Counted from the stretch's first letter, positions 1-6,500 are shown. The stretch: DNA of 7,469 bases from F23-D06 sp947165685 (GCA_947165685.1 CAMVBK010000093.1:1-7469), one strand, 5' to 3'. Program-made: numbers and translations. The notes: generated by a model not told the origin, from the sequence alone.

Positions 1-2
1 GG

Positions 3-572
3 AGCCCGGAATATGCTGACAAAATCCTCATCATGATGGTGGGGCGTTTGGCCGGTGAAAAGCGGCAGGACATTATCATCAATGCCCTGCAATATTCCAA
101 ATACGGTGACAAAATCCAACTCGTGTTCGCTGGAAAAGGGCCTAAATACAAGCAATATTATAAGCTGGGTCAAAAGCTCAAAAACCCGCCGGTTTTCACG
201 TATCTCTCCAAAGCGGAACTCCTCAACCTGTTGGGGCAGTGTGACTTGTATGTCCACGCCTCCGACATGGAATCAGAGGCCATCTCATGCATCGAGGCCT
301 TCGCCACGGGGCTCGTGCCCGTCATATCCGACAGCAGACTTTCGGCCACGAAGCAGTTCGCCCTCGACAACCGGAGCCTTTTCAAGGCCGGTGACCCCAA
401 GGACTTGGCCCGTGCCATCGACTATTGGCTCGACAACCCCGAGGAGAAGCAGCGAATGGAGAAACTTTACGCCGAATCGGCAAAGAAATACTCCATCGAC
501 AATTCCATCGACCAATTTGAAGCGATGCTGAGAGAGGCAATCGACGATTTCGAGAAAACGAAACGGGGCTGA
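3..572 (+). CDS. GT4-family glycosyltransferase, C-terminal part (5' truncated by window edge)
   Basis: The frame is open from the first bases, so the real start lies upstream; the ATG at 33 falls inside the conserved core and is not taken as the start. What is visible is the C-terminal nucleotide-sugar-binding Rossmann domain of a GT-B retaining glycosyltransferase. It opens with the motif MVGRLAGEKRQD, a family hallmark, followed by a LVFAGKGP strand-turn. The E-x7-E motif is present (E-S-E-A-I-S-C-I-E, within ASDMESEAISCIEAFATG) and binds the sugar-nucleotide diphosphate and ribose in GT4 enzymes. The protein ends in charged helices (FEKTKRG). The likely role is transfer of a sugar from an activated nucleotide donor in the cytoplasm during capsule, O-antigen or other surface glycan synthesis. 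Donor and acceptor cannot be read from the sequence. It ends 30 bp before the sensor kinase. Confidence 0.9.
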   Translation, partial: SPEYADKILIMMVGRLAGEKRQDIIINALQYSKYGDKIQLVFAGKGPKYKQYYKLGQKLKNPPVFTYLSKAELLNLLGQCDLYVHASDMESEAISCIEAFATGLVPVISDSRLSATKQFALDNRSLFKAGDPKDLARAIDYWLDNPEEKQRMEKLYAESAKKYSIDNSIDQFEAMLREAIDDFEKTKRG

Positions 573-602
573 GGGGTCAACACACATAGATTTCCGAGTT
601 TT

Positions 603-1742
603 ATGCTGAACAGAGAACGTTTGAGGTCAGTCGTCACAATGACACCCGCTATTTTGAAGCGCAAGAGCCTCGAAACGCTGAAGCCGCTGCGGATGTTCAC
701 GCCTTTTACGGTGCGGAACGCACTCTACATGTCTATTCCGACCGGCATCTTGTTGACAGTCATTATGTTGTTAGGAAAGCTGAACACGCAGACCTGGACA
801 GTGGCCCCTGACTTCCACTTCGTGCTGACGCTTTCGCTGAACTGCGCTCTGTTCTTCCTGTTGTTCCTCTATGTTTTCAGCATCATCAAGAGCGGCATGA
901 GCGTGGCATGGCGCTTCGCATTGGCTACCATAGGAGCACTGGTCATTGCCGCCTCCTTCTCCCTGCTCTCCAACTGGGTGAAAAACCAGATGTATGAAGG
1001 GCAGCTGCTGGAGCATCTTGGCGACAATGTGCTGAAAGACAGCCTGATTGCCGTCATCACCATCCTGATTACAGTGTTGATCTACTTGCTCAGTCGGCGT
1101 CACCAGACGGAAGTGGAAAACGAGCGTCTGCAGGCGGAGAACCTGTTGATTCGCTGTGAAACACTTGAGAACCAGCTGGATCCGCACTTCCTGTTCAACT
1201 CACTGAACACGCTGAGCGGACTGATCGGGACCGACGACGAGAAGGCGCAGGCCTATCTGATGCAGTTAGCCTCCACATACCGCTATATCATCCAGCAGAA
1301 CAAGTTGGTTCCGCTGGCAGATGAACTCGCTTTCGCCAACGCCTATCTCTACATGATGAACATCCGTTACGGCGAAAACCTCACGGTCGTCCGCCATTTC
1401 GACGATGTGCAAAGCGGCTATTACGTGGTGCCCATCAGTGTACAGCTGTTGTTGGAGAACGCCATCAAGCACAATGTGGTCAGCAATCGGCATCCGCTCA
1501 CCATCACGGTGGAGGCAACCGACCATAACAGTCTGTGCGTCAGCAATGTTATTTGCCCAAAAGAGGAGGATTCGACTTCGGAGGGCATCGGTCTTTCCAA
1601 CATGGACAAGCGCTACGAGTTGATTGCCGGCGAGCATATCTCGGTGAGCAACGACGGGAAGGTGTTTTCCGTGGAGATTCCCCTCATTCCCGCTCAGAAA
1701 GCGGAAGCCATCCTTGCTAAGCTTGGAGAGGAGATGGGGTGA
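603..1742 (+). CDS. LytS/YehU-type sensor histidine kinase (His_kinase family)
   Basis: A 379-residue membrane sensor kinase that should autophosphorylate on histidine and pass phosphate to the regulator just downstream. About four hydrophobic segments (near residues 43-60, 72-95, 103-124 and 147-164) form the membrane part. There is no sizeable extracellular domain, so the signal is probably sensed in or near the membrane. A short coiled-coil-like linker (about 166-190) leads to the H-box QLDPHFLFNSLNTL with phospho-acceptor His195, typical of the LytS class rather than HisKA. The ATP-binding part has an N-box LLENAIKHN (283-291, Asn286) and a G-box EGIGLSNMDKRYEL (327-340). The ATG at 603 is the first start after the upstream stop; the ATG at 639 is an alternative that keeps all membrane segments. 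A weak -7-like TAGATTTC lies at 587-594. The gene may instead read through from the glycosyltransferase gene. Confidence 0.92.
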   Translation: MLNRERLRSVVTMTPAILKRKSLETLKPLRMFTPFTVRNALYMSIPTGILLTVIMLLGKLNTQTWTVAPDFHFVLTLSLNCALFFLLFLYVFSIIKSGMSVAWRFALATIGALVIAASFSLLSNWVKNQMYEGQLLEHLGDNVLKDSLIAVITILITVLIYLLSRRHQTEVENERLQAENLLIRCETLENQLDPHFLFNSLNTLSGLIGTDDEKAQAYLMQLASTYRYIIQQNKLVPLADELAFANAYLYMMNIRYGENLTVVRHFDDVQSGYYVVPISVQLLLENAIKHNVVSNRHPLTITVEATDHNSLCVSNVICPKEEDSTSEGIGLSNMDKRYELIAGEHISVSNDGKVFSVEIPLIPAQKAEAILAKLGEEMG

Positions 1743-1751
1743 GTATCAGGT

Positions 1752-1797
1752 TTCAAGGTTCAAAGTTCAAAGTTCAAAACTCAATTCACCATTCACT
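1752..1797 (+). repeat. Heptanucleotide tandem repeat in kinase-regulator gap
   Basis: Between the kinase stop and the regulator start lie consecutive 7-bp units: TTCAAGG (1752-1758), TTCAAAG (1759-1765), TTCAAAG (1766-1772) and TTCAAAA (1773-1779). They are followed by CTCAA and two ATTCACY heptamers (1784-1790, 1791-1797). The unit is not a multiple of three, so changes in copy number would shift any reading frame passing through. This is one reason to place the regulator start after the repeat. Confidence 0.75.
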
Positions 1798-1798
1798 A

Positions 1799-2572
1799 AT
1801 GAAAAAAGTTGTAATCATCGAGGACGAGGCCATTGCGGCGCAGCGGCTCACCCATTTGCTTGGCGAGGTGTCGCCGGAGAACACAGTGGAGCAGGTTTTG
1901 CAGTCGGTGGAGGAGACGGTGGAGTGGTTCACCGCACACCCGTTCCCCGACTTGGTGTTTATGGACATCCACTTGGCCGACGGCAACGCATTTCGCATTT
2001 TCGACAAAGTAGCCTTCCCATGCCCGATCATTTTCACCACGGCCTATGACCAATATGCGCTACAGGCCTTCAAGGTGAACAGCATTGACTACCTGCTCAA
2101 GCCCATTGGCAAGGAAGATTTGCAGCGGGCGTTGGACAAATGGACTTCCTTGTCGGGGAGTGGGAACGAAATGTTTGACCATCAGCAGTTTGACAATCTT
2201 GTCAAATTGTTCAGTCAGCAGTCGCAGCGGTATCCGTCCTACTTCCTCATCCCCGTCAAGGACAAGTTAGTGCCCTTGGCGGTCAATGAGATAGCTTGTT
2301 TCTACTTGGAGGACAAGGTGTCGCGGGCGTTGACCTATTCGGGCAAGACTGTTGTGGTTGGGAAACCGTTGGACGTGATTGCCGAACAGTTGGATCCGGG
2401 GCTGTTTTTCCGCGCCAATCGTCAGTTCGTGGTGGCGCACAAGGCCATCGAAGGGATCACGGTGTGGTTCGGAGGAAAGCTTCGTCTCACGCTGTCGGTG
2501 CCCGTTCCGGAGGATATTACCATCAGCAAATCGCGGGTCCCGGAGTTCAGGGAGTGGTACACGTACCAATAA
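1799..2572 (+). CDS. LytTR-family response regulator (LytR/AgrA type)
   Basis: A 257-residue cytoplasmic transcription regulator, the partner of the preceding LytS-type kinase. Residues 1-115 are a CheY-like receiver: acidic pocket E8-D9, phospho-acceptor D56 in VFMDIHLADGNAF, Thr80-Thr81 at the switch position and the conserved K101-P102 of YLLKP. Residues about 148-250 are a LytTR DNA-binding domain, recognisable from FLIPVKDKLVPLAVNEIACFY, the FFRANRQFVV core and the ending LTLSVPVPEDITISKSRVPEF. LytTR proteins bind short direct repeats in promoters; no target site could be assigned here. The ATG at 1799 is chosen because MKKVVIIEDE is exactly where a receiver begins. A GTG at 1739 overlaps the kinase stop as GTGA and would add 20 residues encoded by the heptamer repeat, which is unlikely to be native. 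Kinase and regulator are probably co-transcribed (56-bp gap). Confidence 0.93.
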   Translation: MKKVVIIEDEAIAAQRLTHLLGEVSPENTVEQVLQSVEETVEWFTAHPFPDLVFMDIHLADGNAFRIFDKVAFPCPIIFTTAYDQYALQAFKVNSIDYLLKPIGKEDLQRALDKWTSLSGSGNEMFDHQQFDNLVKLFSQQSQRYPSYFLIPVKDKLVPLAVNEIACFYLEDKVSRALTYSGKTVVVGKPLDVIAEQLDPGLFFRANRQFVVAHKAIEGITVWFGGKLRLTLSVPVPEDITISKSRVPEFREWYTYQ

Positions 2573-2577
2573 TTTTG

Positions 2578-2585
2578 TATTTTTG
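2578..2585 (+). promoter_or_regulatory. Bacteroidota -7 box upstream of glycerate kinase
   Basis: TATTTTTG matches the Bacteroidota -7 consensus TAnnTTTG and sits 21 bp before the ATG at 2607, straight after the regulator stop. No convincing -33 TTTG is seen at the expected distance, so this is a partial match. It suggests the glycerate kinase gene can be transcribed apart from the two-component pair. Confidence 0.45.
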
Positions 2586-2606
2586 CCGTGCAAATTGTTG
2601 ATTGCT

Positions 2607-3692
2607 ATGGAAAGAAGAAAACACAAGTTCGTTGTTGCCATTGATTCCTTCAAAGGTTGCCTGACCTCTCGGGAGGCGAATGGTGCGGCTGCGGAGGGTA
2701 TCATGGATGTTCATCCTGACGCGGAGGTCGTGCAAATCCCTGTCAGCGATGGTGGTGAGGGCTTTATGGAGGCTTTCCGTTCTGCTATCGGTGGCGACCT
2801 TCAGGAGCTGAAGGTGAACGACCCGCTGATGCGGCCTGTCACGGCCCGTTACCTGCTGAAGGAGAAGGTTGCGGTGATTGAGGTCGCGCAAGCCTGCGGA
2901 CTGCCCTTGCTTTTGAAAGAGGAGCGTAATCCATTGTCTGCCACCAGCTATGGGGTGGGCGAGTTGATTGCGGATGCTGTGCGCAAGGGCGCGGAGCACG
3001 TCATCGTGGGGCTTGGCGGCAGTGCCACCAGCGATGCCGGCATCGGGATGCTTCGCGCACTGGAGGATGTGTTCGCGAGGAATGGCGAATGGGATGACAT
3101 CACGGAGTTGAAGAGTGTCCGCTTCACCATGGCTTCCGATGTGCGGAACCCGCTTTGCGGCGAAAATGGAGCGGCCGCTGTGTTTGGGCCGCAGAAAGGC
3201 GCGGACGCGGAGGCAGTGCGGGTTTTGGACGAACGGGCGAGGCGGTTCGCAGAGGAATCGGCCCGGCATTTTGGCTATGATCGCTCGGAGCAGGAAGGTG
3301 CTGGCGCCGCCGGCGGACTTGGCTACGCCTTTCTGCAATATTTGAATGCCGACTGCCGGCCGGGCATCCAGTTGCTGCTCGAAACCATCCATTTTGATGA
3401 GCTCGTCAATGATGCTGACATGGTTGTCACCGGGGAAGGATCCGCTGACAGGCAGACACTCATGGGTAAGCTGCCGGTAGGTGTTTTGGAGCAGTCCGGC
3501 AATGTCCCCGTCTGCTTGGTGGCGGGCCGGATCAGCGATCGCGAGCAGCTGCTCCAAGCCGGATTCGCCTTTGTAGAGTGCATCAATCCTCCCGGCCTTG
3601 TATTGGAAGAGGCACTCCGCAAGGAAGTGGCCGTGCGGAACATCCGCGAAACGGTCATGCGGGTTATAGAAGTTGAAAAAATGGTGAGATAA
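2607..3692 (+). CDS. Glycerate kinase (GckA/GlxK/GarK family, PF02595 type)
   Basis: A 361-residue cytoplasmic enzyme that phosphorylates D-glycerate with ATP, probably to 2-phosphoglycerate as in GarK/GlxK, feeding glycerate into lower glycolysis. Family motifs occur in order: DSFKGCLTSREA (13-24), PVSDGGEGF (45-53), NPLSATSYGVGELI (108-121), GLGGSATSDAGIGMLRAL (135-152), SDVRNPLCGENGAAAVFGPQ (177-196), GAGAAGGLGYAF (231-242) and GEGSADRQTLMGKLPVGV (276-293). It is somewhat short for the family (about 375-380 residues usual). The missing piece seems to be the variable stretch after GMLRAL, which runs quickly into ARNGEWDDITELKSVRF; all core motifs remain. The ATG at 2607 gives MERRKHKFVVAIDSFKG, a normal N-terminus. 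The frame is open further upstream but only inside the regulator gene in another frame. It converges on the Rpn gene with a 16-bp gap and no visible terminator hairpin. Confidence 0.93.
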   Translation: MERRKHKFVVAIDSFKGCLTSREANGAAAEGIMDVHPDAEVVQIPVSDGGEGFMEAFRSAIGGDLQELKVNDPLMRPVTARYLLKEKVAVIEVAQACGLPLLLKEERNPLSATSYGVGELIADAVRKGAEHVIVGLGGSATSDAGIGMLRALEDVFARNGEWDDITELKSVRFTMASDVRNPLCGENGAAAVFGPQKGADAEAVRVLDERARRFAEESARHFGYDRSEQEGAGAAGGLGYAFLQYLNADCRPGIQLLLETIHFDELVNDADMVVTGEGSADRQTLMGKLPVGVLEQSGNVPVCLVAGRISDREQLLQAGFAFVECINPPGLVLEEALRKEVAVRNIRETVMRVIEVEKMVR

Positions 3693-3708
3693 AAGGCAAA
3701 GATAGTAG

Positions 3709-4692
3709 TCAAATAAAAGATACGATTTCCTTTTTGTCTAATCCGGTCATTTTCGCGATGGCTGCGGGGTCGAGGCCGGCCGCGTAGAGGTTTCGGACAA
3801 GGCTGCGCCGTTCTTCTTCACGCCCTTGTTGCAGCCCTTCATCGCGTCCTTTTTGCAGGCCTTGTTGCAAACCTTGCTGCAGCCCTTCTTCACGCCCTTG
3901 CTTCAAACCTTGCAGCAGCCCTTGTTGCAGCCCTTCCTCGCGTCCTTGCAGCAAACCTTTTTGCAGCCCCTCGTCCCGGCCGATGCCTTTCCAGGTGGCC
4001 TCCACGCTGACGCCGTCCCAGTATCTGTCGTAAAGGTACTCCTCTGCTTTGTTGTAGTTGATGACCTCCAGCAGTTTGACGGCCTTGGCGATGTCGGGGT
4101 CGGCGAGGAGTTCCGGCGCGGGTGTCCTCGTCTTGGCGGTCATCTCCGTGAAGTAGCGCATCCACAGGTCCTTCTTGGAGTCGCCCTTCACGGCCAGCTT
4201 CTTGTACTTTTCGATTTCGGCGAAGACGATCTTGAGCCCGTCGAAGACGCGGTCGGTGTGGTAGATGTGGACGAACTGGTAGGGGTGGTACCATTCGCTG
4301 AGCCCCTTGTGCAGGTCTCCGGTGACGAAGTTGAGGGAATAGACGGGCTTCAGGAGTTTGTAGCGTTCCCCCTCGTTGAGCTGGCGGACGTAGGCTTTTG
4401 AGGCGTTGAAGAAGACGCGCTTGAAGAAGTCGGACTCCCAGTTGAGCTGCATCTCGACGAGGAAGGTCGCGCCGGCGGAGTCGGTGCAGTGCAGGTCGAC
4501 GATGCTGTCCTTGCGGGTTGGAGTGTTGGGCATCAGTTCGGGCGGGAGGTAGCGCAGGTCGGTGATGGTGCGGCCCTCCTCCAAGGGGAGGAAGGCGTTG
4601 AGCAGGCTGGCGGCGAGGTCGATGTGCTCGCCGAAGACCTTCCGGAAGGTGACGTCGGTCACGGGGCTGAAATATTTGCAGTATTCGTTCAT
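3709..4692 (-). CDS. Rpn/PDDEXK_2-family nuclease-transposase protein with repeat tail
   Basis: A 327-residue member of the Rpn (recombination-promoting nuclease) / PD-(D/E)XK transposase-like group common in Bacteroidota. The N-terminus (NEYCKYFSPVTDVTFRKVFG) is the family signature. The nuclease core shows D66 in SIVDLHC and E80-x-Q82 in FLVEMQL; the ExQ form is the usual variant in this family. Residues 238-293 are fourteen tetrapeptides of type G-[LR]-x-x (GLQQ, GREE and similar). The C-terminus (about 301-327, AAGLDPAAIAKMTGLDKKEI) resembles a small helix-turn-helix. Relatives in E. coli are DNA endonucleases that promote recombination and affect phage resistance. The role here is inferred, not shown. 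The ATG at 4692 is chosen over an upstream TTG at 4722 because that TTG overlaps the promoter -7 region and the family N-terminus begins at MNEYCKYF. It has its own promoter and appears intact. Confidence 0.9.
   Translation of the reverse strand: MNEYCKYFSPVTDVTFRKVFGEHIDLAASLLNAFLPLEEGRTITDLRYLPPELMPNTPTRKDSIVDLHCTDSAGATFLVEMQLNWESDFFKRVFFNASKAYVRQLNEGERYKLLKPVYSLNFVTGDLHKGLSEWYHPYQFVHIYHTDRVFDGLKIVFAEIEKYKKLAVKGDSKKDLWMRYFTEMTAKTRTPAPELLADPDIAKAVKLLEVINYNKAEEYLYDRYWDGVSVEATWKGIGRDEGLQKGLLQGREEGLQQGLLQGLKQGREEGLQQGLQQGLQKGRDEGLQQGREEERRSLVRNLYAAGLDPAAIAKMTGLDKKEIVSFI
3814..3981 (-). repeat. In-frame 12-bp minisatellite (14 units) in Rpn gene
   Basis: Codons 238-293 of the Rpn-family gene form fourteen consecutive 4-codon units: GRDE, GLQK, GLLQ, GREE, GLQQ, GLLQ, GLKQ, GREE, GLQQ, GLQQ, GLQK, GRDE, GLQQ, GREE. 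Each has Gly first and Leu or Arg second. At DNA level the units are near-identical 12-mers (on the + strand, variants of CCTTGCTGCAGC and CCTTCTTCACGC). Gain or loss of units would keep the reading frame and change only the length of the tail. Confidence 0.9.
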
Positions 4693-4711
4693 AACAGTAT
4701 TTTTAGTGCTG

Positions 4712-4742
4712 CAAAGATACAACGGAAAAACGCTGTTGCCAA
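4712..4742 (-). promoter_or_regulatory. Promoter of the Rpn-family gene
   Basis: On the - strand TATCTTTG (4712-4719) is an exact match to the -7 consensus TAnnTTTG, 19 bp before the ATG at 4692. A TTGG (4739-4742) lies 19 bp further upstream, the right spacing for the -33 element (consensus TTTG), though imperfect. The implied leader is very short, which is common in this phylum. Confidence 0.65.
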
Positions 4743-4858
4743 GGGTTTTGCGAAATTTTTTTTAGTGTTGATAATCAGGTGTTTGGAAATACTGATAAAT
4801 ATTATTAACAAATATTAGTTAAAATTAGAGGGATTGTTTCGCAGAAAACGGGGGTGAT
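4743..4858. other. AT-rich non-coding stretch between the Rpn promoter and the palindromic element
   Basis: This holds a run of eight T (4756-4763) and an AT-rich part with a repeated AATATTA (around 4798-4817). No plausible gene, and no exact TAnnTTTG box, was found on either strand. It may serve as an upstream region for the Rpn gene or as a junction left by insertion of the neighbouring repeat element. Confidence 0.5.
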
Positions 4859-5083
4859 GCGTGCTGGAGGCACGCAATTTTAGTAACCCCACATAAGGCC
4901 GACAGGCCGCAGTGTGGGGTTACGCGGACGGTTCGCAGGACTGCGTGTCGAAGACACGCCACAAAGTCGCCATGCAGTAGCGTGTCTCCGACACGCTGCC
5001 GGACGACCGCCTCCGCCACCCCACACTGCGCTCCACTTCGTTACGCTTGTATGGGGTTATTAGGATTCCGTGCCTCCGGCACG
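4859..5083. repeat. Composite palindromic element (nested inverted repeats)
   Basis: The left arm (4859-4960) and the reverse complement of the right arm (4979-5083) align along nearly their whole length. Agreement is strongest at CGTGCxGGAGGCACG, TAACCCCA, CGCAGTGTGGGGT and GCGTGTCGxAGACACGC. Each arm carries three local hairpins, mirrored as A-B-C then C'-B'-A'. A is GCGTGC/GCACGC (4859-4875) and A' is CGTGCC/GGCACG (5069-5083). B is an 11-bp stem GTAACCCCACA/TGTGGGGTTAC (4883-4923) with an inner GGCC/GGCC pairing. B' (5018-5057) is a weaker form of B. C is GCGTGTC/GACACGC (4943-4959) and C' is an 8-bp stem (4979-4997). Short frames across it look like palindrome read-through, not proteins. 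It is probably a multicopy interspersed or MITE-like element; it resembles repeats I associate with Bacteroidales intergenic regions, but that is memory, not a search. Confidence 0.8.
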
Positions 5084-5234
5084 AGTCCAAAACCGGTACT
5101 GGCATCCTATGTCTTCTATTGGTAAACCGGAGGAGAAAGACGATGGTATGACCGTGGTAATGCGATGTCATCGGCAAGGGCAAGCGTTTTCGATATGGCG
5201 TGATGGCCAAACGGAATGGCTTTGTAACGTTTTG
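5084..5234. other. Non-coding stretch between the palindromic element and the AbiH stop
   Basis: No convincing gene on either strand; the short open frames here run across the hairpins. A weak inverted pair (CATC...GTCTT against AAGAC...GATG, roughly 5103-5145) is visible. The stretch may belong to the neighbouring repeat or be the 3' untranslated region of the AbiH transcript. No terminator with a T-run was found. Confidence 0.45.
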
Positions 5235-6500
5235 TCAGCCAAGCGGCTCACACCTGTCCTTCCGCACCACGCGGTCGCGCATGAGGGTGGGGTCTTTGAA
5301 ATTGCGGGCGATGTCCTGGACGATTTCACGGTAATTGTCGGTTCCATCATCCTTTTTGTGGTAATAAGGTTTGATGGAGACGCAATTACGATGTTCGAAA
5401 AGTGTGGCGAGCAACGTCCGGTCGGAAAGACCGCATGAGTGGCCCATGATGCAAAGCTGGTATGGGGCGGATTCAATAAACGAGAGCATGTCACGATAGT
5501 TTGAGGCCTCCAAATATCGGAACGATTTGATATGCTGTAAGTATTCGTCATCGTTCTTTTTCATCAACACTTCGTATTCATCGTCCCGTTCGTCCCCATA
5601 GCCGAAAATCACGCTATCGGGATTTCTGAGAGTTCCGTGGATATGATTAACCGTAAACTTATCTGCCTTTGGAAGATACATGTCGGCTGTGTTTGTATAG
5701 TTGAAATTGAGGAGCATGATATTATCGGGAAGAAAAAACGTCTTATGAATAACAGACTCATCCACTTTATCGACCCCGACTCGTTCAATTTCTGAGATCA
5801 AAAATTGTTTGAGTCTGTGAATGTGTCCTAAATCGTATTCGGGTATTTCCCTATTGATAATGTGCCCATCAATGATAGAATCCCATTTCTCATCTGTATA
5901 GTTTATCCGCTCTTTGATCATATTGTACCAATGATTCATCGAGCCGATTGCGACATCCTCTTTGTTAAAATGTTCCAAAATCTGTTTCTGAATTTTGGAA
6001 TTGAAGATGGTTGGGTTGATTTGTTTGCTTTGTATATCACTAAGATAATCAACGAGTTTACTTTTGATTAAATCCAAATCATCGTTAAGTTGTTTAGGAT
6101 TATCGCTTTGTTTTAACAGGAAATAAAACACGTCCTCAATGTTATCCCAGTTAACCAAGGACAACTCATTTCGGCGACATATTTCATTTAGCATTAGACT
6201 TTTGATTGTGAAATCACATAAAGTACGATCTTGTTTGGCTATCTCAACAACTTCGTCTTCTTTCCACGGTCCGTACTGCAGTTCTTTTACATAATGGAAA
6301 TGCCAAACATTATACCAGTCTGCCAAACATATCTTGTCCTTCAATTTAAAAGAGCATATTCCGTCATCGAAAGACCTGCCACTTCCATGCAAGAGTGATT
6401 TTCCCAATTGTTTCCAATACCATTCAATGAAATCGGCGTATTTGGTTTTCAAGCCGTGCGCCAAGTCGAAGCCGTTGCCGATGAGAATTAATCTGTTCAT
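5235..6500 (-). CDS. abiH: AbiH-family abortive infection protein
   Basis: A 421-residue protein of the bacteriophage abortive infection AbiH family, complete at both ends. Recognisable blocks are ILIGNGFDLAHGLKTKYADF (5-24, Rossmann-like glycine motif), WDNIEDVF (118-125), MLLNFNYTNT (262-271), NHIHGTL (285-291), IFGYGDE (298-304), IMGHSCGLSDRTLL (351-364) and the usual ending MRDRVV...CEPL. AbiH was first defined as a lactococcal phage-resistance protein whose expression blocks phage production; its biochemical activity is not well established. The order glycine loop, NxNYT, HxHG, GHSxxxSD resembles the layout of SIR2-like NAD-binding domains (inference). No signal peptide or membrane segment is seen. 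The gene is AT-richer than the left half of the window (22 of 60 G+C at 5941-6000 against 37 of 60 at 3241-3300), pointing to transfer. It lies 54 bp downstream of the recombinase gene on the same strand and may share its transcript. Confidence 0.9.
   Translation of the reverse strand: MNRLILIGNGFDLAHGLKTKYADFIEWYWKQLGKSLLHGSGRSFDDGICSFKLKDKICLADWYNVWHFHYVKELQYGPWKEDEVVEIAKQDRTLCDFTIKSLMLNEICRRNELSLVNWDNIEDVFYFLLKQSDNPKQLNDDLDLIKSKLVDYLSDIQSKQINPTIFNSKIQKQILEHFNKEDVAIGSMNHWYNMIKERINYTDEKWDSIIDGHIINREIPEYDLGHIHRLKQFLISEIERVGVDKVDESVIHKTFFLPDNIMLLNFNYTNTADMYLPKADKFTVNHIHGTLRNPDSVIFGYGDERDDEYEVLMKKNDDEYLQHIKSFRYLEASNYRDMLSFIESAPYQLCIMGHSCGLSDRTLLATLFEHRNCVSIKPYYHKKDDGTDNYREIVQDIARNFKDPTLMRDRVVRKDRCEPLG

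Noticed and set aside
1739..1798. N-terminal extension of the response regulator from a GTG overlapping the kinase stop
   Set aside because: The extra 20 residues are encoded by a 7-bp repeat, and the receiver domain begins exactly at the ATG at 1799.
2547..3557. Long reverse-strand open frame of 336 codons
   Set aside because: It lies antisense to the glycerate kinase gene, whose family motifs are all present in order; the long frame follows from GC-rich codon use.
3814..3981. Repeat block considered as a CRISPR array
   Set aside because: Units are 12 bp, contiguous, without spacers and in frame inside a protein gene.
3826..4401. Forward open frame of 191 codons rich in Leu, Gln and Pro
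   Set aside because: It is the complement of the Rpn gene and its repeat tail; composition follows from the 12-bp repeats.
4883..4923. Strong 11-bp stem considered as a rho-independent terminator
   Set aside because: No T-run follows on either strand and it is part of a larger mirrored set of hairpins.
4920..5210. Reverse-strand open frame of 96 codons across the intergenic region
   Set aside because: It runs through the palindromic hairpins, has no family features and overlaps frames open on the other strand; it is best explained as read-through of a GC-rich repeat.
5070..5438. Forward open frame of 122 codons
   Set aside because: It starts inside a hairpin and its second half is antisense to the well-supported AbiH coding region.
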